From positions 3,389,501 to 3,453,500 of the forward strand of contig NC_042514.1 in the NCBI RefSeq assembly GCF_900963305.1: a DNA stretch of 64,000 bases. Reading direction: 5' to 3'. This DNA is from Echeneis naucrates (Eukaryota; Chordata; Actinopteri; Carangiformes; Echeneidae). The notes beneath the pieces are model-generated. The model saw only the letters and a program-made list of their open reading frames with translations. It was not told the DNA's origin and searched no databases. Below, in pieces: positions 41,682 through 63,318 of this stretch; position 1 is the stretch's first letter, and every line of letters starts with the position of its first letter. A program made the position numbers and the translations under genes.

Positions 41682-44600
41682 AGAAGGTAGGAGAAATACC
41701 AGGGAGAGCCAGAGCTGCTATGCATAATGGATTATTGAAAAAAGGGCCCTCTTGAAGAGTGCAAAGTGACTTAAAATATGCGTGCTTTGCTGGGCTTGCT
41801 GCTCTCTCTCTCACTCTCTGTGTGATGAGGAAAATAGATGTTGACAGTTTCAGGGTTTTACTTGCTGGCTGGCACAACTTGGGCTTGGTGGGCCCGACTG
41901 AAATTATTCATTTTTAGTCAAACACTGCTGATGAGCTATCTCCTTGCAGGATGCATTTTTCCAGATTGGGAAATGCTGCACCATTTTTATTCTTTTTATT
42001 AATGGGAGTCTTTTTATTTATTCAGTTGGAAAATGTGCTTGTCCGTGTCCATGTGGTTCTGTGTCCCTTTTTTTCTGTGCTAAAATGAGAATATCTGGCT
42101 ACACCTGCATCGTATTTCACCCAATCTAAACCAACAGATCCTTCGGTGGTCACATTAATGCAGATGACTCTAGGAAACGATCATTTCAGGTCATGGTTAA
42201 GTCTAAAGCCTAACTACCAGCAGTTTACGCTGTTCCTGTGTCAGGTTCTTGTCTAATCTCAGAGCTATTGTTGGCCCATGAGAGACTGTCAAAGCGGCAG
42301 CTTGCTGAAGAGCCCTCATCGTTTCTGTGATAATGCCTCTCATGCTCTGTTGGAGTCACACTAACGACAAGCGGGACACCAAGTGTGGATTCAGGTTTGC
42401 TGATGGCAAAGGCCAAGTACTGTTGCTGCCCAGATTAATACAGCGGGACAGAACAGCATGGGAAATAGAGAACTGAAAGGGTAGAAGTGGGACATATACA
42501 CAAATTCATTATCATTAAACCATGCAATATATTCCAACCATTTCAGTAATATATCAGATTTGTGATCACATTTTCTAATTGAATTAGCTTCAATAAAATT
42601 TGTTGTTCAGAAACTAGTTGTCAAAGGTTCTGTGATAACAGAAAATCTGGATGTTTCCTGTCACAGTATTTGAAGTAGAAGCCACACTCAAAAAATAAAA
42701 AATAAAAATAAATTAAATAAATGTAAACTGTAAAATGCGCATGGAATAATAATAGGATAAGTGGACTGAAGTTTAAATTGTTTCAGGTAGAAGCTGCTGC
42801 AGATGAAATGTGCAAAGAGAAGAACTGAGAGTGTTTTAGTCCAGGGGAATCCCAGACACTTCTGTAAATCAGGAGATGCAACAAGCAACACAAAGCATGA
42901 ACCTAAATGCTCTGAGTTTCCCAAGAAGTGACTCACACAACTCATGTATGGGAAAAAAAAAAATTAAAGGAAGTGAGGAACAGCCCTGATGTGCTAATGC
43001 CACCCTTTTAGAATGCCTACCGTTGCAGCTGCAAGTCTGTGGCGCCAGATGATCGTTAATTTATTTCCACAAGCACATTGTTATTTTTGACGACATTTTT
43101 TCAGCATTTCTGGTTCTCAGTCTGATTTAGGTGCACCACAATTTCACAGTGTAAGGTGAGACAGAGGTGTTGCTTTCATGTTGCACAAAATGCAAACAAC
43201 GCCCATAACGCCAGGCACACAGATTGGATAGAGAGACTCACAAGAACACCATAGCCACCAGTGTTTCCTCCCTTTGTTGTGAAAATGTAGATAAAATGTT
43301 TGTTTTGCCTCCACACCCATCTCCATTTCAGTTCAAGTTCTAACTCCAGTTCAGATCTCACAACAGGAAACACAGTAAATTAAATGTAAATATCACAAAC
43401 AGCAGGAATGGGCATCTTTGTACACTTAAAAAAATCTAGTTGTACAAGCACATCACGAGTGAACAAACCCAGACAAGACATTTAACAATGGGCACGTGAG
43501 TTGACCCAAAACACCACAAATTATTTACGCGTTTCTACCTTTTTCCAGTGCAGATAGGCAGCAGAAGTGGGTGTTTTCAGCGTACGTCCTGAACGGCATA
43601 GATTATGAGTCGTGCAGGCGCTCTGGTTTCACTTCTTCCTTTCAGCTGTGAGTGTGGATGCTGCTCGGAGGAGCAGTAAATGGAGAGAGAGGAAGAGCTG
43701 GAGTATGAGGTGGAGAGCTGCTGAGTGGGAGGGGGAGCATATGGGGGGCACTGAGGATGGGAGATGGAGTAGTAATTCTATTAAAGAGACATGTTCATGC
43801 AAATAAAACCTGCAGTGTTTCTAGTTTTTGTTCAACACCAATTCTTAATGTTCCTCTATATTTTGTCTACAAAGTAAAGTTTGTGGCATAAGGAGTGACT
43901 GCAGTTGCCACTTCAGAAAATTCCCCACAGAAAAATAAATTGCTGTGATTATCAGGTGTAACTGTGGAAATGGGCTTTGAGCCAAATGAATCTACATAAC
44001 AGCAAATGTCTTGAAACGACACCCCCATCGCCAACTTCATTTAAGGTTCATTTTAGTTGCAGTGTGAAAATGATATCAGAGATGTGTGGTGAGTAACACT
44101 AACAGTTAGCAGCTTCACACAACTCCGATGGCTGCCAAGTCCATTCTCAAGTCAATTCAAATGTACAAGTTGGCATTTATTTTGTTTTACCTCTTTTTTG
44201 GGTTATTGTCTGCAGCTCTTGCACTAAACACTCCATCTTCATTTATTTCCCCTCTCATTTTTCAAAATCTTGACTGTGCCTTTACATTTTGTTGGCCTGA
44301 ATGAACAGAATGTGATGCCTGAGATAACATCAGGAGGTATTACTAAATCCAAGTTCTAAAAACAGCTGCTGCTAATTCTAATTTTAATGACATATGGGGA
44401 AAAAAGGTTGACAGAATTGACATGTAAACAACAAGCCTTTATTTATTGTTAAGTCTGAAAAGCACATTGGGAGTTGTAGATGCCAGGTACAGTCTGTTAA
44501 TGCTGCAGTAAATATACAAGCAGTTTGAAAGACAAGTACTGCATTGAAAAGCTATCTGCTTTTGCTTGCTAGTCATGTCAGAACTGTATCCTGCACTGAA

Positions 44601-44684
44601 AAGTCTGTTTCTCTTCATATGAAATGAACCGTCACATATTAATCCTCAATGATATCAACTCCAGTTTTTCTTCCAAAATAAAGA

Positions 44685-44690
44685 TTTATT
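44685..44690 (-). terminator. aldh7a1: aldh7a1 polyadenylation signal
   Basis: Minus-strand AATAAA about 310 nt below the aldh7a1 stop codon. No clear residual poly(A) tract follows. Confidence 0.5.
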
Positions 44691-44994
44691 TTTTCATATC
44701 ATATAAACCATCTGGTCCAGTCATCTAGATCTCGAGAAAAGTGCACACCAACAGTATTTGACCTCTGACACAAAACTATTTTCAAACTCCAAATCCTAGC
44801 TTAGTATCTAAAGCCACCACTACAGCCTTAGATTGATATGTGACTAACGACACTAATAAGAAATTATTTCAAATTCAACTGATCTTTTTGGATCCAAAAA
44901 CAAATTTCTTGCATCATTTACCTGACATTTTGCTATATATGTTTAGTGTTGTCTTTTTGTGCTCTGTGAAGCTCAAAGAAACTACTTCAGTGTT

Positions 44995-46623
44995 TCACTC
45001 AAACTTGATTCCCTGGGCCAGAGGAAGATCCTTGCTGTAGTTTATTGTGCACGTCGAACGCCTCATGTATTGCTTCCACGAGTCACTGCCAGACTCTCTT
45101 CCACCTCCGGTGTGTTTCTCCCCTCCGAAGGCTCCTCCGATCTCAGCTCCGCTTGTGGGAATGTTGACATTCACGATGCCGCAGTCGGATCCCTTGGGAC
45201 CCAGCCAGCGGAAAACCCGGCCCATATCTTTGGTGAAGATGCTGCTGGACAGACCCTGCTTCACCTCATTGTTCCAGGCGAATGCCTCCTCCTCCGTCTT
45301 GAACTTGAGGACGTAGAGGATTGGGACGAAGGTTTCTGTCTGGACGATGGGGTCATTGTGAGCCAGCCCTGTGATGATAGTGGGCTCCACGTAATTTCCA
45401 GGACGGTCCATCACCTTTCCCCCACAGACCACAGTTCCGCCCTGTTGCTTGGCCTGCTCAATAGCACCAAGGTACTGATCCACGGCCTGCTTGGTGTGGA
45501 GAGGTCCATACAGGGTACTGGGATCCCATGGGTCTCCGATCCGGACTTGTTTGTAGGCCTTGGTGATCCTCTCTACCACTGTGTCATGAACACTCTCGTG
45601 CAGCATCAACCTCCTGGTTGTGGTGCAGCGCTGGCCTGCGGTTCCCACGGACGCAAAGACAGCAGAGGGAACCACAAGATTTAGGTCAGCGTCCTCAAAC
45701 ACAATGATAGCGTTGTTTCCACCGAGCTCCAGCAGCTTGCGGCCGAACCTTTCCTGCACCATCATGGCCACCATCTTTCCCACGTGGGTGCTGCCAGTGA
45801 ATGACAAGAGATCCACGCGCTCATCCTTGGCCATGGCGGTGCCGATGTCAGCACCGCCGCAGGTCATGGAACAGATGGCGCCAGGCAAGTTGTTCTGCTC
45901 TAGCACTTCAGCCACGATCTTGGTAACTGCAACGCTTGTGAGAGGAGTGGTCGGAGCGCCTTTCCAGAGGCAGACGTTGCCACAGGTCAGAGCGATGGCA
46001 TTGTTCCAGCCGTACACGGCCACGGGGAAATTAAAGGCGGTGATGATGCCGACCAGACCGACTGGGTTCCATTGTTCAAGCAGAGCGTGGCCTGGCCTTT
46101 CTGAGGGCAAGATGGGCCCACCAATCATTCTAGACAAACCCACAGCATAATCACAGACGTCAATGTATTCCTGGACCTCACCCACTCCCTCAACATAAAT
46201 CTTGCCCATTTCTATGGACACCAGGCTGCCGAGGGCTTTGATCTTCTTTCTCAATGCGTCACCAATCTGCCTCACAATCTCCCCTCTTTTTGGAGCAGGA
46301 ATGTCTGCCCACACCTTCCAGGCCTCCCTTGTCTTCTGGACGGTTTCTTCATACTCCGCCAAAGTGGCCTGGGTGACTCTAGCGATGGGCTCATTGTTGG
46401 CGGGACAGTAAGATGTGACGACTTCCCCACTTCCTCCCCAGCTCCCGTTGTAAACACCGGGGTTGTCCTCAGACAGGCCGAGCTCTTTCAGCCAGGCGTA
46501 TTTGGGCTGGTTGATCAGGAGACCTGACATGGCTGCTGACTGCTGGCAGTGTGCAGATGCAAATTTACTTCTTAAGAGGAGCCCGCTGTGCCGGGCAAAA
46601 GTCAGGGTCAGGCAGCGCTGCAT
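44995..46623 (-). CDS. aldh7a1: Alpha-aminoadipic semialdehyde dehydrogenase (antiquitin), single coding exon
   Basis: NAD-dependent dehydrogenase of lysine catabolism (aminoadipic semialdehyde to aminoadipate) that also handles betaine aldehyde; mitochondrial and cytosolic. The frame from ATG 46623 is unbroken for 542 codons (human about 539). Residues 1-31 are basic/hydroxylated ([20 protein letters not shown]), a matrix-targeting leader; a second Met at 32 ([13 protein letters not shown]) matches the cytosolic start used in mammals. Key residues: N198 (AFNFP), K221 (WKGAPTTP), FTGSTHVG (275-282), E299 (LELGGNN), nucleophile C333 (TAGQRCTT), E430 (TETF). The C-terminus [18 protein letters not shown] is strongly conserved. 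The human gene has many coding exons; here there are none to splice, pointing to retroposition. An acceptor (TTTGCTTCTAG/CACCC) just above the ATG implies a 5'UTR intron. The in-frame TTG upstream belongs to that acceptor and is not the start. Confidence 0.95.
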   Translation of the reverse strand: MQRCLTLTFARHSGLLLRSKFASAHCQQSAAMSGLLINQPKYAWLKELGLSEDNPGVYNGSWGGSGEVVTSYCPANNEPIARVTQATLAEYEETVQKTREAWKVWADIPAPKRGEIVRQIGDALRKKIKALGSLVSIEMGKIYVEGVGEVQEYIDVCDYAVGLSRMIGGPILPSERPGHALLEQWNPVGLVGIITAFNFPVAVYGWNNAIALTCGNVCLWKGAPTTPLTSVAVTKIVAEVLEQNNLPGAICSMTCGGADIGTAMAKDERVDLLSFTGSTHVGKMVAMMVQERFGRKLLELGGNNAIIVFEDADLNLVVPSAVFASVGTAGQRCTTTRRLMLHESVHDTVVERITKAYKQVRIGDPWDPSTLYGPLHTKQAVDQYLGAIEQAKQQGGTVVCGGKVMDRPGNYVEPTIITGLAHNDPIVQTETFVPILYVLKFKTEEEAFAWNNEVKQGLSSSIFTKDMGRVFRWLGPKGSDCGIVNVNIPTSGAEIGGAFGGEKHTGGGRESGSDSWKQYMRRSTCTINYSKDLPLAQGIKFE

Positions 46624-46628
46624 GGGTG

Positions 46629-47841
46629 CTAGAAGCAAACAAAGTTAAAAATTAATTTTAAATGTTCAAACACTTGGCAAAACAGTGAGACTGTTCTGTT
46701 CAAAAAAATATTTTCATGTTAAAACTATCATATTCATATTTCACATTACCCTTACTCAAACTATCATTTTCTTTGCAGTTCTCTTAAATGCTGCTATCAA
46801 ATGAAAGTGTTTTTCAATTTGAAAATTAATAAATAACTTCAATGTGGCCTCAACTGTGCAATAGTGCACAACTGGATACAGTCCATGCGCACTGAACAGT
46901 GTGAGGACGGTCGACAGGTGCTGGCCAGGAACAGCAGGTTTAAAAATAGGAGCTTTCTAACTCTGAATGTATACATGTGTAAGACTGCCACGACCACATT
47001 TTAGTCACGATTTGATTGTCTTTTTCTGATCATTTTATGCCACTACTAAGAAAAAGCGTACACCTACAACTAAATCCACGATGTCAACGTCAACAGATGC
47101 TCATCGAAATGCAGTCTGCGAATTTTAGAAATGAAGCACCTCATTGTTATTCACTGCAGGAGTAAACCATCTTCGGAGACATGAAAAACCACACAGTGCT
47201 GCAACATATGGTCTGGTCCACACAGAGCCTGGGTCTCAACATCTAGGAGCCAGTCTGGGATTACATGAAGAGACCAAACACTCCAAGATGGAGATCTGCT
47301 GACTACCCTGACCAATTGTACAATATTTTTAAACGCATCCTCACTTTTGCATGCGTTTGTAAGCATGAAGGAAATTCAACAGTAAACTTAAAAAACTCAA
47401 ACTAAACAGGACACAGCAGATAGTGAAAGTAGTGCTAAGAGTTAATTTGACACGATGAGACAGGCTGCACAAAAACAGCTCCACGTTTTAACTATGTGGC
47501 CTTCGTGTTTTTCCACCATCTGCGCTTGCGCAATTAATCCAACTTTTCGGTCACCACGAGGCTGTAAAATCCGACTCCAAAAGAAATGTGGGATTATTAA
47601 AACCCAACGCACTCTGAAAGTACAACAACAAAGTGGTTTTAATGTGGCATTTGTCAACACAACAACTTTTGCACCACGACCCGGCCTGTTCGTTTGTTAG
47701 CCGACCTGGACTCAAGGTCCCGCCGTCAACGGCTGCGCGCTGACGTGAGACTTATTTCCCTCTTTGTTTTTTAACCATCTATAAGCGACTTTCTGCCCCC
47801 CGATAGCGGTTTCTCTTTTGCATTTTATTTGATAAACTCAC
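46629..47841 (-). other. aldh7a1: 5'UTR intron of aldh7a1
   Basis: Inferred from a donor (CATTGCT/GTGAGTTT at 47841) in the GC-rich region beside actl6a and an acceptor (TTGCTTCTAG at 46629) five bases above the aldh7a1 ATG. The intron is about 1.2 kb. It holds a 70-codon open frame near 47151-47366 that I do not recognise. Confidence 0.6.
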
Positions 47842-48084
47842 AGCAATGTCAGGTCTGCGGGGGCCACGTCCGCTCCTCGGCGTGGAAGAAGTCGTCGGAG
47901 AAGATCCCGGAAGTAGTTCCCCTGCGCGGCGCTCTGATTGGTCGGCGACCTGCTCGCGCTGTGGCGCCGCTTCGTCAGGCTGGTTCATGCTAGCAGCTGT
48001 CTTTGTTGTGATCCACCGTCCGGCGGCCGTGTTTCTGTGTTTATCACCTGCACCGACAAGCCCGCTGCCGTGAGCGTTTAGAGG
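47842..48084. promoter_or_regulatory. Divergent promoter of aldh7a1 (minus) and actl6a (plus)
   Basis: A GC-rich block of about 240 bp separates the aldh7a1 5'UTR donor from the actl6a ATG. It contains an ETS/GABPA site CCGGAAGT (47907-47914), an inverted CCAAT box GATTGG (47936-47941) and a GCTAGC word (47988). No TATA box is seen. A single block evidently serves both directions. Confidence 0.65.
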
Positions 48085-55981
<7,897 letters not shown>

Positions 55982-56484
55982 TTTTAATACCAAGCCCCCA
56001 CCTCACCTCAACCCACCCCATCACTGTCTTTGCCAGAAGTTCAGACCAGGGACTCAGGAACATCTACAAAAGCTTGTTTTCTATTATTTGTTTTTAATAC
56101 AGTTTGTTCTCATGCCTGTCTGGGACTTATTGTACAAGTCTAGCCATTTGCAACATAAACTGTGACGCAAAGAAGAAATTGAGTTTAGGTCGCTTTGTTT
56201 ATGTCGTAACAGTTGGCCTATTGCCTTATCTTTAGATTGTTGGTGTTTTGCAGAAACATTGGACATTCAGAAAATCTTTCTTTTTTAACTACTACTAATA
56301 CTTTAGGTCCTGAAGTCAGCTTTTTAAATCACAACTTTGGAGACACAAAATCTTTTGTGCATGGTTTCTGCAGAACACCGATGAGGTCAACGTGTTTTGA
56401 GTTTGTATTCAATAGTGTAACGACATTACAGTGTGCGGGGAATTATGTCATTTTGTTAATAAGCCCTTTTTTTTCTGTGTAGTA

Positions 56485-56490
56485 AATAAA
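56485..56490 (+). terminator. actl6a: actl6a polyadenylation signal
   Basis: AATAAA about 500 nt below the actl6a stop codon. The mrpl47 3' end (possible ATTAAA near 56805-56810, minus) faces it. The 300-bp gap shows nothing else. Confidence 0.55.
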
Positions 56491-56990
56491 CCCATCTTTG
56501 GCCAAGGCTGTTTAGTTGGTGCCTGTGCTTGTCAGTGTGAGCATCAACTCAAAAAATTAGTATTTAATTTTCACTTTTGCTCATCATATGGTCTTTTTAA
56601 AAAATATTTTTTTTTGTTAAATGAATGTAATTAAAGTGTAATTGTTTACTTTAACACAAACAGTACTGTATGTTTAACATTTGTACTGAAGCATTTGTGG
56701 GATTGGCATCAAAAAGTCATATGATCCTTAAACTATTAAGATAATTGACTAAAATATTTCATTCTCAGGAGGGAACAAAAGCACTCAGTAATAGGCGTGT
56801 TTTAATTACAAGTATGAACACAGTGACCACAACACTTGGATAAAATATCAGACAAATAAGCTTTGACTTTAGCCACATCAGTTTCATGAACTACGACGTT
56901 GAATTGGCATGACTCAGCCAATAATAATGTGAATCGAGACAAATCTGGACTAATGTGAAAATTCAATGTCTGCACAAAAACAGTCAAAGT

Positions 56991-59294
56991 TCATGATGAG
57001 GAAACCTTCATGTCAGGAAACCTCTCCTTTAGTTTTGCCTGGGCTTTCTTCTTCAAGTTTTCTTTCCTGGCCTTTTCCCGGATGTACTTCTCTATACGCA
57101 ACCTGCAAGTTAAAAAACTAATTAGAAGAACAGAAATGTAACACGACAGTTCAGAGTTTCTCTACACACAACTGTATCTCACCTTATGTATGGTTGGACG
57201 AACTTGGGTGTGTAGAACTTCTTTCTCTTGTATCTCCTATTCATGTACCAAGGAATTGCATATTCTTTGAATCGATACCTTGGAGAGGAAAACAAGAAGT
57301 GATTTAGGCGAGCTATTTTATGACATACATTTTATTTCAAAAAGCCTGGTCACTTGAAAAGATGTCACAATTAGATTAAACTCCAAAACCAGATGAAGTA
57401 AATGTTTCAACCTTCAAACAAGATATATATCAGCGGGTTTCTAAAGTCCATTCACCAATTTCAGTTTTTCTGAGATAATTATGAGACGCACACAAAAAAG
57501 GTTTTCTTTGGTTATTTCAGTTTATAATGAGAATATAATTTTATCCATGAAATAAGGAAAAATTGTATTGATGACTTTTTTGTGTTTCCTTGTTTAATAT
57601 ATAATTGGCTGAGGTTTTGGTGATCATCAGTATGTGGATACTTGGCTTTATAAAGAGAAAAAAAAAAGACATGTAAAGCCTTAATTCAACTGTAAAAGAG
57701 CTCAGAGCTCCACAGATTTCTTCCCCATGTGCGTGATATCATATATGCAGAGACTTGACCCTCACCAGTAGACGTATCCAAATGTGTTCCTCCTCCAGGC
57801 CCCTGGTCGGCCTTTCGTCTGTCCTGTCTGCAGCAGGCGCAGCGCTGTCTCCCTCTCACTCACAACTGTCTCCAGCCTGAACATCGAACGCTCAATCTGG
57901 GGAGAGGAGGACGGAGAGACCTCAGCTGTCTCGCACTCGACTGCCAACGGCACACACCTCCTGTCAAGCTGAGTGTCATACCAACCTTCCGTATCCGTTC
58001 AGGACTCGGCATCTGAACCCTTTGCCTTTTTGCTTCCTGCTCTATTGTCAGCAGCATGTTCTTCTCCTTCAGCAGCACATACCTGCGAGAGAAGGAGCGT
58101 CTTACTCAGCAGTTACACCTCCTTACAGTTCAAAGCAGCGGCCAGGTCCTCTCTGTCCTTACCAGAGTTTGTGTAAATCCTCACTGCTTTTTGCTCTCAG
58201 TTGTTTGGCACTCCATGGTGCGCCTACAAAAAACAGAATGAAAAGCTCTGCAACTACAGCTGCGCTACAGAAACATGAGGAATTCGAATTCAACTGAGTC
58301 TATTCAGTCATGCACATAGTAGCCTTTAAAACTCTGCTGACTCTAAAATGATCTTTGATGTTCTGACAATGTTAGAAGCTACAATCTGCACAGCCACAGA
58401 GGAGATATGACGTCTCTCCAGTGTTTTACCTGACTTCACGTTGGTCTCCCCCCAGTTATTTGGGTGGTCAAAGAACTCCTCCAGTCCTCTTCTGCTGGTG
58501 GTTGTGTGCAGGGCTCGACACTGACCTAAAGAACTGCACCAGGAGAGGGAGACCAGCGGAGACATTCCCCTGATGGGCACAAAAATACCCTCAGGACTGT
58601 GCATCATCCATCATTACGCAAGGCTGAATTTGGAGTCAAGTGAGACGAGCTGAGAGACAAATCCTAACAAATCAAGCTGCCATCTATGGAAATTCAGTGG
58701 AACTGTTGCATTTATGATTTTGAGATAAAGTTTCTTTAAAAGTCTTTAATAAGCTTTAAATTGGTGAGTAGTACCCTTCAGAATAAAATTAAGATCTGCA
58801 TGAGAAAACTGGATATTTCATGCACTTGAGAAACATTAGACGTCGTGTTAGTAGTACAGGAGATAAACAGATTCAAAATCTCCTTTATTATCCAATTCAA
58901 ACTTTATTTATACCTGCAAAGACGTGCTCCTACACAGATAAACACAAAACATTCACAGGATATCAGTACAAACACGTGTACATAGGAGTGCCCATAATAA
59001 TAATAATAATAGTAATAAATCTATAACATATGTATGAAAAGTATCATCAAGCTACGCAGAAGGCGTTTTAAAAATTGGGTTTTCTGTGATGACCCATTTG
59101 AGCCAGTCGACTTTACGTTCGCTTCATTAAGACACAGTAATCTGATGTTTTCTGAAGCTGAAGAAGACTCACCTGTAAACAGGATTCTGGCCTTTGGTCA
59201 CATTTACAAAGTGTGATGTTGAAGAAATCCTACAAACATTTTGAAGCTGCCTGCAAAGAGTCAAAACGCGTCCTGCTGCTGAGGACGCCGCCAT
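56991..59294 (-). CDS. mrpl47: 39S/mL29 mitochondrial ribosomal protein L47 (uL29m), 7 coding exons
   Basis: Large-subunit mitoribosomal protein of the uL29 family. Exons: 59173-59294, 58430-58569, 58163-58223, 57986-58082, 57766-57896, 57183-57278, 56991-57102; 759 nt, 252 aa (human 250). The N-terminal 60 residues form a targeting leader ([20 protein letters not shown]...). Family landmarks: [20 protein letters not shown] (61-80), [20 protein letters not shown] (L29 core), [35 protein letters not shown]. The lysine-rich C-terminus ends [13 protein letters not shown] chose the first exon at 59294 because it gives a leader, has a clean TACAG/GTGAGTC donor and joins in phase to RGMSPLV; the ATG pair at 58607 lies in the intron before that exon. 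The gene is divergent from ndufb5. Confidence 0.94.
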
Positions 59295-60078
59295 TTTTGC
59301 TGTCAGCCCACCCACAATACCCAACATGCATTTCGCTCTCATTTAGTTTATATTTATTATTTTTTTTAAATTATTTTGTAATTATTATTTTATAGAATTT
59401 TATGTTATATTGTATGTCAATTTTATATTTTTTTATCAGCATCAAATCAAGAACAAAATCTGTAAATTTGGAAAGCAACTGCTCTGACGTCATTGAAGTT
59501 AGCTTCTGATTGGACGATTAAGGCCCGTTACGGGAAGCGGACTAATTTATTTTTATTAAAAGTTAAAACTTACAGATCTTTTAAGCAACTTTAATTTATT
59601 TAATTTTTTAATTTAATATATTCCTGATAAAATCGAGGTAAATTTTTTTTTTTATTATCTCATCATGATTTGGTCGAAATGAGGCAAAATTAAGAGTTTA
59701 TTAAATTGAGCATTTGTGCATATACAAAATGCCAACAAACACACTGTAAAAATTCAGCAAATCTGATGCTGTGTGTTAAAGCACTTACTAAGCAGTCAGT
59801 AAGTAGATTTGAAAGTTGTATGTAAAGTGGTATCATTTTGTTACTCTTTTTCATTAATTTTATTTAAAAATAAGTTAAGCTGACCTCCGAGTGTGTATCT
59901 TGCAGTTAGTTCTGGTCCAATCAACGCGTCAGGTCCGAAAACAAAAATGGATTTTTGGTCCTCACACAATGATTTCCGCCTAGTGTTGCTGTGCCCTCAT
60001 TAAAGATGGCGGCTCCTGCGTCACCCCTCTGTCAGCGGCTCACAGTCCGCCTCCCTCCGCCGGTCGCCCACAGTAACG
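59295..60078. promoter_or_regulatory. Divergent intergenic region of mrpl47 (minus) and ndufb5 (plus)
   Basis: About 780 bp separate the two start codons. The outer ends carry YY1-type words: AAGATGGCGGC at 60003-60013 before ndufb5, and AAAATGGCGGC on the minus strand at 59287-59297, overlapping the mrpl47 start codon. Inverted CCAAT (TGATTGGAC near 59510) and CCAAT (GGTCCAATCA near 59915) are also present. The middle (59580-59880) is AT-rich, so these may be two promoters rather than one. An ETS-like TTTCCGCC lies near 59973. Confidence 0.55.
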
Positions 60079-62882
<2,804 letters not shown>

Positions 62883-62955
62883 TCCAGATGTGTCTGGCAT
62901 CAGTACATCGTGCTGATGAATCTCACTGTTTGTACATTTTTCCCCTTCTTGCGTA

Positions 62956-62961
62956 AATAAA
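62956..62961 (+). terminator. ndufb5: ndufb5 polyadenylation signal
   Basis: AATAAA about 75 nt below the stop codon, giving a short 3'UTR ending near 62980. Confidence 0.7.
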
Positions 62962-63191
62962 GTATCTGTATGTACTATCATATTTGCCAAACGTGTTTCC
63001 TCCTGTACCTAGAGTAATGCAAAATATAAAAGACTAGACCCCCCCCCCCCCTCCTTGAATAATTAGGTATATTTGGGAGTTCAATATCATTTAATGCTCT
63101 CTGTTAACAGTGATATGTCAAAGCTCATGAGGAAAATAGGATTTTGCTTGACTAAATCCTTGAAGGCCATGTAGCCTCAATGAGTCCAGAT

Positions 63192-63318
63192 GGTCAGGAA
63201 TCCAGTAGGCAGCACAGCAGCCCAGTGGTTATCAGTATTGGCTCACATCAGGAGGGTTCCTCAGCCGTGGGGCCTTCAGCTATGTAGATAATGGATGTAT
63301 GGAAGGTCAGGAATCCAG
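63192..63318 (+). mobile_element. Short tRNA-derived SINE-like insertion with 14-bp target-site duplications
   Basis: The 14-mer GGTCAGGAATCCAG occurs exactly at 63192-63205 and 63305-63318, bounding a 99-bp insert (63206-63304). The insert begins TAGGCAGCACAGCAGCCCAG TGG, whose CAGCCCAGTGG resembles a Pol III A box. GGGTTCCTCAGCC sits where a diverged B box would be. It ends GTAGATAATGGATGTATGGA, like the 3' end of the fish repeat family noted at 15868 and 36660. The insert is much shorter than that family's usual length, so an internal deletion or a short subfamily is likely. Confidence 0.65.

Larger units (their letters stand above)
38700..44650. other. Gene-poor interval between gnb4 and aldh7a1
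   Basis: About 6 kb with no exon series, RNA gene or transposon ends that I can support. It contains short CA runs, homopolymers and two motif clusters listed separately (40689-40829 and 41644-41681). Confidence 0.5.

Noticed and set aside
46624-46638. Upstream extension of aldh7a1 from an in-frame TTG
   Set aside because: The codons lie in and around a splice acceptor; the first ATG at 46623 gives a normal targeting leader and family length.
58570-58607. mrpl47 start at an ATG pair above exon 2
   Set aside because: These bases end in a good acceptor (CCCATCAG). An upstream exon at 59173-59294 gives a proper mitochondrial leader and joins in phase, restoring family length.
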